DNA from: JASFHF01 sp050123335
GTDB lineage: Bacteria > Pseudomonadota > Gammaproteobacteria > UBA12402
Reading direction: 5' to 3'
NCBI GenBank assembly: GCA_050123335.1
Contig: JASFHH010000005.1
Span: 5,766-69,765 of the forward strand
DNA: 64,000 nucleotides
Below are positions 1 through 7,315 of the stretch, piece by piece. Each line of letters begins with the position of its first letter. The first letter of the stretch is position 1. Made by a program: the position numbers and the translations under genes. The notes under the pieces are model-generated. The model was given only the letters and a program-made list of their open reading frames with translations, searched no databases and was not told the origin of the DNA.

Positions 1-2
1 AA

Positions 3-1037
3 AACAGAGTATTTAAACTTTTTGGAGAAAAAGATAAAATAACTTCCATCAACCTAGAGTATAAAAAACAAAAAAAATTAGCATATAGTATAACTGAAAC
101 AATCAAGCAAGAAGACTTGATAAAGTCCAAAAAAGTAAGACCGCGACACTTAAAAGGCAAAAATAAATCAGCTAAACAAATAGCAAAAGACCTGAAAATA
201 AAAGACAAACTGCCATATGAAATTGATGAAAACTCACTGGAATTATTGCATGCAATTGCAAAAATATTTAGCGGATGCAAAATTGTAACTCAAGATGTAA
301 AAAATACTTTTACAGGAACACGACCTGCAAATATTAACCAACGAACAATAATAGAAACGCCGACTAAAGAATTTTTAGAAACAGCTAGTGCGAATTTTCT
401 AAATAAAAATAAAAATACAACTAAAGCAGTGAAATATACGATAGAATTATACCAATGCGAGCCTAAAGTTAAGGGCATGAAAAACACCGAGCGTCCTCAT
501 CTTGGAGATTTGTTAAAAGTTTCTGCTGAATATCGATTAATAGAAGATCCAGATGTAATATTTAAGTATTCTGTAGAAATGCCTGTGTTCAAAACAATTT
601 TGCAGCAAAATAATAAAGGGGAAGATGATGGCGACAAATATTTCCGCAAAATATTTAACATTATGTATGAAAAACTACGTGAACATTATGGTAATAGCGT
701 CTCGTCTACTTTGAATTTTAATAATGTTCCTATGCAAAGAAAGAGAAAAAAGAAAAAAAAGAAGAAAAAGAAGCTTAAGCTTAATGTAAATTTATTTGGA
801 AATTCAAATAATACTCGTGTGCGAAGAAAGAAAAAGAAGAAAAAGAAGCGTTATAATGTGCGTTTATTTAAAGAATCAAATAATACTCATATGCGAAAAA
901 ATGAGCCTAAGAATTCTGTGCGGGAAAAGAAGCGTAAATCTAATGGGAATTTATCTCAAAGCCCTGTGCCGAAAAAGAAGCGTAAAATTAACATAAATTT
1001 ATTTAAAGACTTATTTGCTAAAAGCCCCAGATTTTGA
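3..1037 (+). CDS. Lysine-rich protein with nuclear-localisation-like tail (5' partial)
   Basis: The reading frame is open to the left window edge, so the start lies upstream. The TTG at 117 is not a convincing start. I recognise no domain in the first two thirds. The C-terminal third has three blocks made of a Lys/Arg run (7-9 Lys) followed by an Asn/Leu/Phe segment of the pattern N-V-N-L-F..SNNT, so it looks like a degenerate tandem repeat. The last block contains PKKKRKI (969-989), nearly identical to the SV40 large-T nuclear localisation signal PKKKRKV, about 15 residues before the stop. Such tails occur in nucleus-targeted effectors of intracellular bacteria (established knowledge). Effector status here is inference. 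Confidence 0.6.
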   Translation, partial: NRVFKLFGEKDKITSINLEYKKQKKLAYSITETIKQEDLIKSKKVRPRHLKGKNKSAKQIAKDLKIKDKLPYEIDENSLELLHAIAKIFSGCKIVTQDVKNTFTGTRPANINQRTIIETPTKEFLETASANFLNKNKNTTKAVKYTIELYQCEPKVKGMKNTERPHLGDLLKVSAEYRLIEDPDVIFKYSVEMPVFKTILQQNNKGEDDGDKYFRKIFNIMYEKLREHYGNSVSSTLNFNNVPMQRKRKKKKKKKKKLKLNVNLFGNSNNTRVRRKKKKKKKRYNVRLFKESNNTHMRKNEPKNSVREKKRKSNGNLSQSPVPKKKRKININLFKDLFAKSPRF

Positions 1038-1057
1038 GATACATTAGGTATAATATT

Positions 1058-1810
1058 TTAGATACTTTTAATAATCTCGATAAAGTCGTTGGCTTTTAAA
1101 CTTGCGCCGCCGATTAAAGCGCCATCGATATTTTCTAAAGCTAATAGTTCCTTGCTATTTGATGGCTTAACGCTGCCTCCATATAGAATTCGCATTTTTT
1201 CTGCTAATTCGGTACCAAATTGTTCCGCAATGATTTTACGGATAATCGCGTGCACTTCTTCTGTCTGTGCCGGCGTTGCGGTTTTACCAGTACCAATTGC
1301 CCATACTGGTTCATACGCAATGATTAATTTATCGATATCGTTTGCAGAAAAGCTAACTAACCCTTGGGTTACTTGCTGGCGAACTATTTCTTCGACTTGA
1401 TTTGCCTCGCGTTGTTCCAAAGTTTCACCTACACATAAAATTGGAATTAATTGATGTTTAAGTGCGGCTTTAATTTTTTTATTTACAGTTTCGTCAGTTT
1501 CATTAAAATATTGTCTTCTTTCTGAGTGACCAATAATTACATATTCAGCGCCGGCATCTTTAGCAAATAATCCAGAAACTTCCCCAGTATACGCGCCAGT
1601 ATCTTCCCAAAAAATATTTTGTGCAGCAACGCTAATAAATGAATTTTTTAAAAATTCCGCAACAGTATTTAATGCGGTAAAAACTGGGGCAACAATAATT
1701 TCTGCTTCTGGCGGAGTAGTTAAACCATAGTGAATTTCTTTGACCAGCGCTAAAGCTTCATCAATAGTTTTATTCATTTTCCAGTTGCCGGCAATAATAG
1801 GAGTTCTCAT
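1058..1810 (-). CDS. tpiA: Triosephosphate isomerase
   Basis: Interconverts glyceraldehyde-3-phosphate and DHAP in the cytosol. At 250 aa it has normal length for the family. The N-terminus has the AGNWKMN motif with catalytic Lys, then the IIGHSERR segment with catalytic His, the catalytic Glu in AYEPVWAIGTGK with the flexible loop behind it, and the C-terminal phosphate-binding YGGSV and IGGASL. An AAGGAA ribosome-binding site lies 6-7 nt before the ATG. It is the last gene of a minus-strand run below the microcompartment locus. Both BMC aldolases should release triose phosphates, so the proximity may be functional (inference). A palindromic repeat separates it from the upstream gene. Confidence 0.97.
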   Translation of the reverse strand: MRTPIIAGNWKMNKTIDEALALVKEIHYGLTTPPEAEIIVAPVFTALNTVAEFLKNSFISVAAQNIFWEDTGAYTGEVSGLFAKDAGAEYVIIGHSERRQYFNETDETVNKKIKAALKHQLIPILCVGETLEQREANQVEEIVRQQVTQGLVSFSANDIDKLIIAYEPVWAIGTGKTATPAQTEEVHAIIRKIIAEQFGTELAEKMRILYGGSVKPSNSKELLALENIDGALIGGASLKANDFIEIIKSI

Positions 1811-1829
1811 GTTGTATTCCTTTTGTTTG

Positions 1830-1870
1830 TTGTCATCCCGCGGCCAAGTTTGTTGACCGCGGGATCCAGG
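1830..1870. repeat. Dispersed palindromic repeat, TGTCATCCCG...CGGGATCCA family, copy 1
   Basis: Inverted arms tcatcccgcgg and ccgcgggatcc enclose a short spacer containing AAGTTTGTTGA. Related copies lie at 4356, 6703, 10659, 11001 and 11049, so the family is clustered around the BMC locus. It may act as an mRNA-stabilising hairpin or transcription attenuator; that role is inference. Confidence 0.85.
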
Positions 1871-1900
1871 CTGTTTGATTATTTTTTTGTGTATGACAGT

Positions 1901-2554
1901 TTATGGTTTTTCATTCCATTTAATTAAATTCCACTTATCATTATCATAACTGATTTCAGCAAAACAGCCAGTTTTAATTTTATAGTGATCATCTTTGATT
2001 GCTTGTTCCATGCCGCCAGTAAACATTTCATTTGCAAAAGTAATTGATCCTTGGCTGCCGATGGCAATTACAGTTTCATTAAGATGCTTATGTTTAAGAT
2101 CATCAAAAAAACTATGAATATTTTCTATAATTTTTTCGCGTGTCATTTTCCAATTATGCGGTGCATAATTGGGGATGATGCGTTTATTTTGCCAATCATC
2201 CCAGGCTTGTTGACCAAATTTAGCAATTACTTCTGAAGAAGTTAATCCCGCCCAATTTCCATAATCAAGTTCCAGTAAGCGTTCATCTTTATATAAAGGA
2301 ATTTCAATATTTTGGTTTTCCGAAAAATATTTTTTTATAATTTCAGCATATTCCCAGATGCGAATTAAATGATTGGCATAAATTGCGGTTGGTTTGATGT
2401 TGTTGTCAGCAAGATATTTTGCCATGTTGCGAGCTTGAGCACGGCCGGATTCAACCAGCGGGATATCATTTTTGCTGCCGCACATGAAAACGCGTTCACC
2501 GCCTTGTTGATCTGGTCCAAAAGTATTGCCATGCCGGCATAGAAAAAATCGCAT
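1901..2554 (-). CDS. Histidine phosphatase superfamily protein, second catalytic His replaced
   Basis: 217-aa protein of the phosphoglycerate-mutase/histidine-phosphatase fold. The N-terminus has FLCRHGNT with the phospho-accepting His in RHG. The LLELDYGNWAG segment corresponds to the family LxExxxGxWEG. In the C-terminal motif usually written SHGG, the sequence reads IGSQGSITFANE, so the second catalytic His appears to be Gln. The protein is also longer than minimal cobalamin-phosphatase types (insert around residues 16-30). It could be a sugar-phosphate phosphatase or a catalytically impaired relative. Substrate cannot be named. It is upstream of tpiA on the same strand. Confidence 0.8.
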   Translation of the reverse strand: MRFFLCRHGNTFGPDQQGGERVFMCGSKNDIPLVESGRAQARNMAKYLADNNIKPTAIYANHLIRIWEYAEIIKKYFSENQNIEIPLYKDERLLELDYGNWAGLTSSEVIAKFGQQAWDDWQNKRIIPNYAPHNWKMTREKIIENIHSFFDDLKHKHLNETVIAIGSQGSITFANEMFTGGMEQAIKDDHYKIKTGCFAEISYDNDKWNLIKWNEKP

Positions 2555-2587
2555 ATAATATCCTATGTTATGGCCATTATGGACTCT

Positions 2588-2617
2588 ATTCCCGAATAGC
2601 CTTGGCTATTCGGGAAT
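2588..2617. terminator. Perfect hairpin between divergent genes
   Basis: Arms ATTCCCGAATAGCC and GGCTATTCGGGAAT (14 bp, perfect) flank a TT loop. There is no strong T-tract on either side. It lies between the histidine phosphatase and hicA, which are transcribed divergently, so it is more likely a regulatory or repetitive palindrome than a canonical terminator. Confidence 0.5.
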
Positions 2618-2700
2618 GGGTGCCATAATAGTCAATATGAAACAATAAGTAGCAAATAATATCAAAAAAGATCTGAATGATAAACTTGTTTGCCTTAATA

Positions 2701-2747
2701 TGCAACTGTTTTATAGTTGCATAGTGCTTTAAATATGCTATTATAAG
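2701..2747 (+). promoter_or_regulatory. hicA promoter with overlapping inverted-repeat operator
   Basis: TGCAACT (2701-2707) and AGTTGCA (2715-2721) form a 7-bp inverted repeat. It overlaps a -35 TTGCAT (2717-2722), which is 16 nt from a -10 TATTAT (2739-2744). The hicA ATG at 2750 starts 5 nt after the -10, so the transcript would be leaderless or nearly so. HicB antitoxins autoregulate through such repeats (established); binding here is inference. Confidence 0.55.
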
Positions 2748-2749
2748 AT

Positions 2750-2998
2750 ATGCCAAAGAATAAGAAATTAATAACAAGATTTAAAACAAGACCAAAAGAT
2801 TTTACCTGGGTTGAGTTAACCAGCATGTTGAATCATTTGGGTTTTGTGGAAATACGAGGCAGTGGTTCTAGGGTTAAGTTTTATCATGAAGAAAATGATT
2901 GCTTAATTCATTTGCACAAACCACATCCAAGTAAAATCTTAAAGGCATATGTAGTAAAGTCAATTTTGTCTACTTTAGAACAAGAAGGTTTGATATGA
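2750..2998 (+). CDS. hicA: HicA-type mRNA interferase toxin
   Basis: 82 aa, the usual HicA length. HicA is a double-stranded-RNA-binding-fold ribonuclease that cleaves mRNA. The family pattern is visible: the central GSGSR-VKFYHEE strand with the H-L-H-K-P-H-P segment containing the catalytic His, followed by K-x-YVVKSIL..LEQEGLI. The stop codon overlaps the start of hicB (ATGA), so the pair is translationally coupled, toxin first. There is no Shine-Dalgarno sequence because the predicted transcript begins almost at the ATG. Confidence 0.9.
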   Translation: MPKNKKLITRFKTRPKDFTWVELTSMLNHLGFVEIRGSGSRVKFYHEENDCLIHLHKPHPSKILKAYVVKSILSTLEQEGLI

Positions 2999-3537
2999 GT
3001 GTAGTATTTAAGTATAAAAATTTTATTGGCTCTATAGAAGTTAGTACGCAAGATAAGTGCTTATATGGTAGCGTGCTATATGTAAATGATTTAGTAACCT
3101 ATGAAGCAAAAACTGTTGATGCACTTGAAAAAGAATTTAAAAAAGCAGTGGATGATTATTTAAAAACATGTAAAAAACTAGGACGGGAACCTTTAAAATC
3201 TTTTAATGGTACATTGAACGTACGTATTGGTAGTGCTTTACATAAAGAAGCGGCTGAATATGCTGCTTTGCATGATATGAGTATTAATGAATGTATAAAA
3301 AACGCGTTACAAAATCAGATTGGTCAACATAAAACAAAAATGACTTCGGCGCAAATGAGGCGTGCAGTAGAAGAACTTCTTAGTTTGAAACATTATCTTG
3401 ATGAAAGTTTTGATGAATGTTGTGAACAAATGGTACGGAGTAAGCAAAAAGTCAATTATGATGAAGCTAAATTAAAAAAAACCTATGACAAAATAACAAA
3501 AATGTGTAGGGATTTTGTAGGTGATTACAAATGTTGA
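2995..3537 (+). CDS. hicB: HicB-type antitoxin with extended C-terminal tail
   Basis: Residues 1-75 match the HicB partial RNase-H-like fold (typical YEAKTVDALEKEFKKAVDDYL). Residues 76-110 match the ribbon-helix-helix DNA-binding segment (GTLNVRIGSALHKEAAEYAALHDMSINECIK). The tail from about residue 115 to 180 is not part of ordinary HicB, which ends near 110-120 aa. Its segment KMTSAQMRRAVEELLSLKHY recurs as KMTSLEARRAVEELLDLKHY in the 64-aa protein at 33839, so a separate helical module appears to be appended. It neutralises HicA and probably represses its own promoter. Confidence 0.88.
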   Translation: MSVVFKYKNFIGSIEVSTQDKCLYGSVLYVNDLVTYEAKTVDALEKEFKKAVDDYLKTCKKLGREPLKSFNGTLNVRIGSALHKEAAEYAALHDMSINECIKNALQNQIGQHKTKMTSAQMRRAVEELLSLKHYLDESFDECCEQMVRSKQKVNYDEAKLKKTYDKITKMCRDFVGDYKC

Positions 3538-3555
3538 GCTTATCTATAACTCACG

Positions 3556-4350
3556 TTAACTTATAAGTAATTTTTCTGCTCGTTTAACATCTTCAATTGT
3601 GTCAATTCCAGACATGGCTGGTCGATCTTGATAATCAACAGGCACTGCTCGAATTGCAAAACCATTTTCTAATAAACGTAATTGTTCTAATCCTTCTAGT
3701 TTTTCGTAATGAGTTGGTTTTAAAGTCACGTATTTTTGCAGCATCTCATAACGATAACCATAAATACCGATATGGCGATAAATTGGCGATAGATTAGATT
3801 CTTGTCTAAATTTTTCTTCTTTGCGGATTGCCGGAATAATATTTTTGGAAAACCATAGTGTGTTATTATTTTTATCTAAAATGACTGTAGTACCGCTAAA
3901 TGGAGTTTGTTTTTTGTGTTCACGTAATTTATCTAATTCTTTCCAGCTTAATTGTGTAACTGGTGTGATGACTTTTACGTTTTTATCCTGAGTTGCGGTT
4001 TCAATTAATTTAGTAATAAAGTCTGGTGGAGTAAATGGTGTATCGCCTTGCAAATTTAAGATGAATTCAGGTTTATAGTTTAACTGTTCAACTGCTTTCC
4101 ATGCCCGATCGGTCCCGGTAGGGCAGCTGACAGGTGTCATTACAAAATTAGCGCCAATTTTTTTAGCATGATCGGCGATACGTTTATCATCAGTAGCAAT
4201 TAATATTTTTGCATCAGCAATATTTTTAATTGCATCAATTGCTATTTCATAAACGCGTTGCAGCATAGTTTTACCAGCAATTTTAATTAATGGTTTGCCG
4301 GGTAATCTAGTGGACGCATATCGCGCTGGAATTATAATTGTGGTTTTCAT
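3556..4350 (-). CDS. kdsB: 3-deoxy-manno-octulosonate cytidylyltransferase
   Basis: Activates Kdo with CTP to CMP-Kdo for lipopolysaccharide inner-core synthesis. The N-terminal nucleotide-binding motif TTIIIPARYASTRLPGKPL and the NLQGDTPF and RHIGIYGYR motifs are all present. I start it at the ATG at 4350 (264 aa; E. coli KdsB is 248). The frame extends upstream to 4419, but those 23 extra residues are encoded by a dispersed palindromic repeat and precede the conserved start. It is convergent with hicB and is the last gene of the minus-strand run coming out of the BMC locus. Confidence 0.95.
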   Translation of the reverse strand: MKTTIIIPARYASTRLPGKPLIKIAGKTMLQRVYEIAIDAIKNIADAKILIATDDKRIADHAKKIGANFVMTPVSCPTGTDRAWKAVEQLNYKPEFILNLQGDTPFTPPDFITKLIETATQDKNVKVITPVTQLSWKELDKLREHKKQTPFSGTTVILDKNNNTLWFSKNIIPAIRKEEKFRQESNLSPIYRHIGIYGYRYEMLQKYVTLKPTHYEKLEGLEQLRLLENGFAIRAVPVDYQDRPAMSGIDTIEDVKRAEKLLIS

Positions 4351-4355
4351 GTCAT

Positions 4356-4385
4356 TGTCATCCCGCGGCTTGACCGCGGGATCCA
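4356..4385. repeat. Dispersed palindromic repeat, copy 2
   Basis: TGTCATCCCGCGG and CCGCGGGATCCA flank CTTGA. The repeat sits between the class II aldolase stop and the kdsB start. It is the same family as 1830, 6703, 10659 and 11001. Confidence 0.85.
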
Positions 4386-4390
4386 TGTTG

Positions 4391-5107
4391 TTATAAATGT
4401 TTTTTAATTTCTTCGGCAATTAATTCTTTAATTAAATCTAAATTATTCCTTTCGGATTTTTTCGGACCAAGTCCGATTGATGCGCGCTTCTCTAAAAGTT
4501 TCTTTAGATTTTCTGGAGCAAAAGTTTTTGGTGTTCCCATTTGTTGCGCATAAAATTGTATTTTAGCTACATGTTCAACTAATTCAAGCCGCAAATAAGC
4601 TTGTTCAACGCTATCGCCAATAGCTAACACACCATTTCCCGGCATGATCAATACATCTGCTTGATTAAGTGCTTCAGTAATTATGCTATCATTTTCTGGT
4701 GCGCCTGGCATCGCAAAAGGAGTGACTGGTATAATATCACCGATGGAAACTATAGCTTCAGGTAAACATGGAGTTAGTGGCTTGCCAACTAATCCATGCG
4801 CTGTGGCAAAAGGAGGATGAGAGTGTACCACAGCTTTTGCTTCGGTGCGTGCATTGTAAGCTGCTAAATGTAATTTAATTTCAGAGAACGGTTTGCCAAT
4901 TCCCTCAATTTTTTTGCCGTCCATATCTAAAGTGATAATCATATCAGCAACAATGTTACCTTTGCTAACCGCAGTTGGAGTTGCTAGCAATACATCATCA
5001 AACTTTGCGCTAATGTTGCCGTCGTGATTTGCACCAAAACCTTTTTCGTCGAGTTTTTGTGAATATTTTACGATTTCATTGGTTATGTAGGTTTTTCTAT
5101 CGCCCAT
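4391..5107 (-). CDS. BMC-associated class II aldolase/adducin-type aldolase
   Basis: 238 aa, related to L-fuculose-1-phosphate aldolase (FucA), which splits a sugar 1-phosphate into DHAP and lactaldehyde. Catalytic Glu is E76 in PFSEIKLHLAAY. Two zinc ligands are H95 and H97 in VVHSHPP. The third ligand, normally His in an N-H-G-V motif, reads G-N158-G-V-L-A-I-G, so Asn replaces His. The last 18 residues (NLDLIKELIAEEIKKHL) form an amphipathic helix like the C-terminal encapsulation peptides known from BMC aldolases, suggesting it is cargo. It lies 5 nt downstream of a shell gene in the same operon. Substrate is uncertain. Confidence 0.85.
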   Translation of the reverse strand: MGDRKTYITNEIVKYSQKLDEKGFGANHDGNISAKFDDVLLATPTAVSKGNIVADMIITLDMDGKKIEGIGKPFSEIKLHLAAYNARTEAKAVVHSHPPFATAHGLVGKPLTPCLPEAIVSIGDIIPVTPFAMPGAPENDSIITEALNQADVLIMPGNGVLAIGDSVEQAYLRLELVEHVAKIQFYAQQMGTPKTFAPENLKKLLEKRASIGLGPKKSERNNLDLIKELIAEEIKKHL

Positions 5108-5112
5108 TATTT

Positions 5113-5766
5113 TTATCCAAGTTGTTTGCTTGTGCCACTTGCTTGCATTTTATTTAATTGTTCCAAAATCGAACTTGCGGCTTCCGCTGCAGCATCAATT
5201 TCCGCTTCTGGTCCGCTCATGGTTAAACGTCCCGATGCACCGAATGGTTTAATTTGAATTAATTTAACTCGCGCAGCTTTTAATGCCTCGTTACATGCAA
5301 TGGTTAAATAAGCTGCGGGAGTTGTTTCCATAATCAAAACAGATTCGCCAGCTAAAACCATATTGCCGCGCGCAGTTCCGGTAAACATAATTGCATGATC
5401 TTGCTCAACGCTTCTGATAATTTTATTAGTCAAGATTTTAACTTCAGCGCGATCATTTTCGTTTAATCCTGTTTCACGAAGTACTGCTTTGCCTGCTTCT
5501 TTTACTTCACCTTGGTCAGCGTGTTGTACTTGCATTAAACCGAATTGCCTTTCAGTTACGACAGAACCTAAGCGCACAGCAGTATTTTTTAGGGCCATAT
5601 CAATCATGCTGTGAATTTCCATCGCCGGTGCGATTTCCAGCATTAATGCAGCATCATACTCTGCCGGATCGTAAACCTTATTATCTTTAGCAATAAATTG
5701 TGCTAGTTGCGGTTGTAAACTATCAATAAAAATTAAAGTTCTTAGTTCAAAATTACTTTTTGTCAT
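5113..5766 (-). CDS. Microcompartment shell protein, tandem BMC domain (BMC-T)
   Basis: 217 aa with two BMC folds. The second half is a clear BMC domain: GNMVLAGESVLIMETTPAAYLTIACNEALKAA, ending in the typical F-G-A-S-G-R-L-T-M-S-G-P segment. The first half (LRTLIFIDSLQPQLAQFIA...) is more diverged and resembles the N-terminal halves of gated double-stacking BMC-T proteins. Such trimers form facets and are proposed to gate larger metabolites. It lies 12 nt from deoC and 5 nt from the aldolase, so it is co-transcribed with them. I cannot assign a subtype with certainty. Confidence 0.85.
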   Translation of the reverse strand: MTKSNFELRTLIFIDSLQPQLAQFIAKDNKVYDPAEYDAALMLEIAPAMEIHSMIDMALKNTAVRLGSVVTERQFGLMQVQHADQGEVKEAGKAVLRETGLNENDRAEVKILTNKIIRSVEQDHAIMFTGTARGNMVLAGESVLIMETTPAAYLTIACNEALKAARVKLIQIKPFGASGRLTMSGPEAEIDAAAEAASSILEQLNKMQASGTSKQLG

Positions 5767-5778
5767 GTTGCTCTCCTG

Positions 5779-6681
5779 TTAGTACTTTCCACTTTTGGCT
5801 TTTGTGCCGGTTACAATTGCAATACTAGCTGATGCGCCGATGCGATCAGCGCCTGCTTCAATCATTTTTTTTGCATCCTCTGTGCTGCGAATTCCTCCGG
5901 AAGCTTTTACTTCCATGTCACTTCCTACAATTTTGCGCATTAATGCAATATCTTCCACAGTTGCACCGCCGGAACCAAAGCCAGTAGAAGTTTTTACAAA
6001 TGCAGCGCCGGCAGTTTTGGATAACGCACACGCAATAACTTTTTCGTCGTGATCCAAATTAGAAGTTTCCAAAATAACTTTTACTTTATGTGGTTTGGAT
6101 GCTTCAACTACTGCTAGAATATCGCGATAAACAGTTACATAATCTTTGGATTTTAGTGCACCAATATTAATTACCATATCAATTTCTTCAGCGCCGTTTT
6201 TGATTGCTTCTTTTGCTTCAAACGCTTTAGATTGCGGGCTGGCTGCTCCTAATGGAAATCCGACAACTGCAATTGGTTTGACACTACTACCTTTTAATTC
6301 GCGTGATACAAAAGGGATATTACTTGAATTTACACAAACAGTAGCAAAATGATATTTTTTTGCTTCATCGCAAACTTTTTTAAGTTGTTCACGGGTTGCA
6401 TCTGGTTTTAATAAGGTGTGATCAATCATGCCGGCAAGTTTTGTGTCAACATTACGATCGATTCCTGGATTGGCGCCGATGCGATCTGCGCCTTCACGCA
6501 ACATATTATTTATTGCTTCAGGTTTTTTAATCACACATAAGCCGCAATGTTCGCATGAGTCTGGTGATAAACCGCATGCACCAGCAGCAACTAAATCTGG
6601 TTGAGTTATTCCAGCTTGTTGTAATTTTTGAGTCACGCGGCGTGCAATAACTTCAACAAGTTCTTCGATTTTATCGGTCAT
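5779..6681 (-). CDS. deoC: BMC-associated deoxyribose-phosphate aldolase with N-terminal extension
   Basis: DeoC cleaves 2-deoxyribose-5-phosphate to acetaldehyde and glyceraldehyde-3-phosphate through a Schiff base. Catalytic residues are visible: D168 in IDMVINIG, Schiff-base K230 in FVKTSTGFG and K259 in VKASGG. At 300 aa it is some 50-80 aa longer than free DeoC. Residues 3-20 (DKIEELVEVIARRVTQKL) look like an amphipathic BMC encapsulation peptide. Residues 36-49 hold four Cys (C36, C43, C46, C49), which could bind metal or Fe-S. EGADRIGA at 63-70 copies the C-terminal AGADRIGA at 276-283. Acetaldehyde would feed the aldehyde dehydrogenase of the same operon. Confidence 0.93.
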   Translation of the reverse strand: MTDKIEELVEVIARRVTQKLQQAGITQPDLVAAGACGLSPDSCEHCGLCVIKKPEAINNMLREGADRIGANPGIDRNVDTKLAGMIDHTLLKPDATREQLKKVCDEAKKYHFATVCVNSSNIPFVSRELKGSSVKPIAVVGFPLGAASPQSKAFEAKEAIKNGAEEIDMVINIGALKSKDYVTVYRDILAVVEASKPHKVKVILETSNLDHDEKVIACALSKTAGAAFVKTSTGFGSGGATVEDIALMRKIVGSDMEVKASGGIRSTEDAKKMIEAGADRIGASASIAIVTGTKAKSGKY

Positions 6682-6700
6682 AATTATTCCCTCTTATATA

Positions 6701-7012
6701 TTATCTGGATCCCGGATCAACTGACTGGGTCCGGGATGACACATGCGCATGTGTCACTTTATCTACTATACCTACAATTACAGAGTGAAATGGATCATCT
6801 TTAGTTCCCAGCAATTGTCTGGCTGTATTACCTTCGCGTTGAATTAATACAACATCGCCAGGTGCTGCTTGAGCTGTATCACAAGCTAAAAATGAATTAC
6901 CTAAATCTTTGCCTTGTTCGTCAATTGGTTGCACGATTAAAACTCGATGTCCTTTGTAACAAGGATGTTTCTCAGTTGCAACTACATTGCCTTTAACTCT
7001 GGCTAAGATCAT
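6701..7012 (-). CDS. Microcompartment pentamer (EutN/CcmL, BMC-P) with repeat-derived tail
   Basis: 103 aa. Starts MILARVKGNVVATEKHPCYKG and contains the QPID, GDVVLIQREGNTARQL and DPFHSVIVGIVD motifs of EutN/CcmL proteins, which close the vertices of BMC shells. The homologous part ends near VGIVDKV. The last 16 or so residues (THAHVSSRTQSVDPGSR) are encoded by a palindromic element of the family found around this locus, which also supplies the sequence up to the stop codon. It overlaps the preceding pentamer gene by 4 nt. Confidence 0.92.
   Translation of the reverse strand: MILARVKGNVVATEKHPCYKGHRVLIVQPIDEQGKDLGNSFLACDTAQAAPGDVVLIQREGNTARQLLGTKDDPFHSVIVGIVDKVTHAHVSSRTQSVDPGSR
6703..6752. 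repeat. Dispersed palindromic repeat inside the 3' end of a eutN-type gene, copy 3
   Basis: TCTGGATCCCGGATCAA and CCGGGATGACA form the family hairpin. It is fused to a second perfect palindrome TGACACATGC/GCATGTGTCA (to about 6752). Together they encode the C-terminal residues of the pentamer gene in frame. Confidence 0.85.
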
Positions 7013-7314
7013 TCAAATATTTCCTCTTTATCTAAAATTCCAACATCTTCTTGATTAACTTGATCTACAATTCCGGTAATCGCAGCATCAACAGGTGTAA
7101 ATGAATCTGGTAAAGTTAATGCAGCTTCTCTTGCTGTTATCCAATGTACTAAATCATTTAATCCTGCTTTTACCACTGGATCAACTGCAGCAATTGGTTT
7201 GCCTGTTGGTTTTAGATCGTCATTTAATGGCTGAATCATTAAAATTTTTATGCCGTTTAAAGCCTCATGTTTTTGTGTTGCAACTACTGTGCCGATTACT
7301 TTTGCTAATTGCAT
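7009..7314 (-). CDS. Microcompartment pentamer (EutN/CcmL, BMC-P)
   Basis: Starts MQLAKVIGTVVATQKHEALNG; the ATG at 7314 follows GGACAGGA by 7 nt and gives 101 aa. Ten further in-frame codons upstream overlap the pduT-like gene and lack family support. Contains IKILMIQPLN, AAVDPVVKAGLNDLV and the C-terminal AAITGIVDQV of the EutN/CcmL family. It differs from the two other pentamers in having WITAREAA in place of the usual glycine-rich loop. Stop overlaps the next pentamer by 4 nt. Having three vertex paralogues is common in metabolosome loci. Confidence 0.92.
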   Translation of the reverse strand: MQLAKVIGTVVATQKHEALNGIKILMIQPLNDDLKPTGKPIAAVDPVVKAGLNDLVHWITAREAALTLPDSFTPVDAAITGIVDQVNQEDVGILDKEEIFE

Positions 7315-7315
7315 T

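Noticed and set aside
4351..4419. N-terminal extension of KdsB
   Set aside because: The codons derive from a dispersed palindromic repeat and precede the conserved family start.
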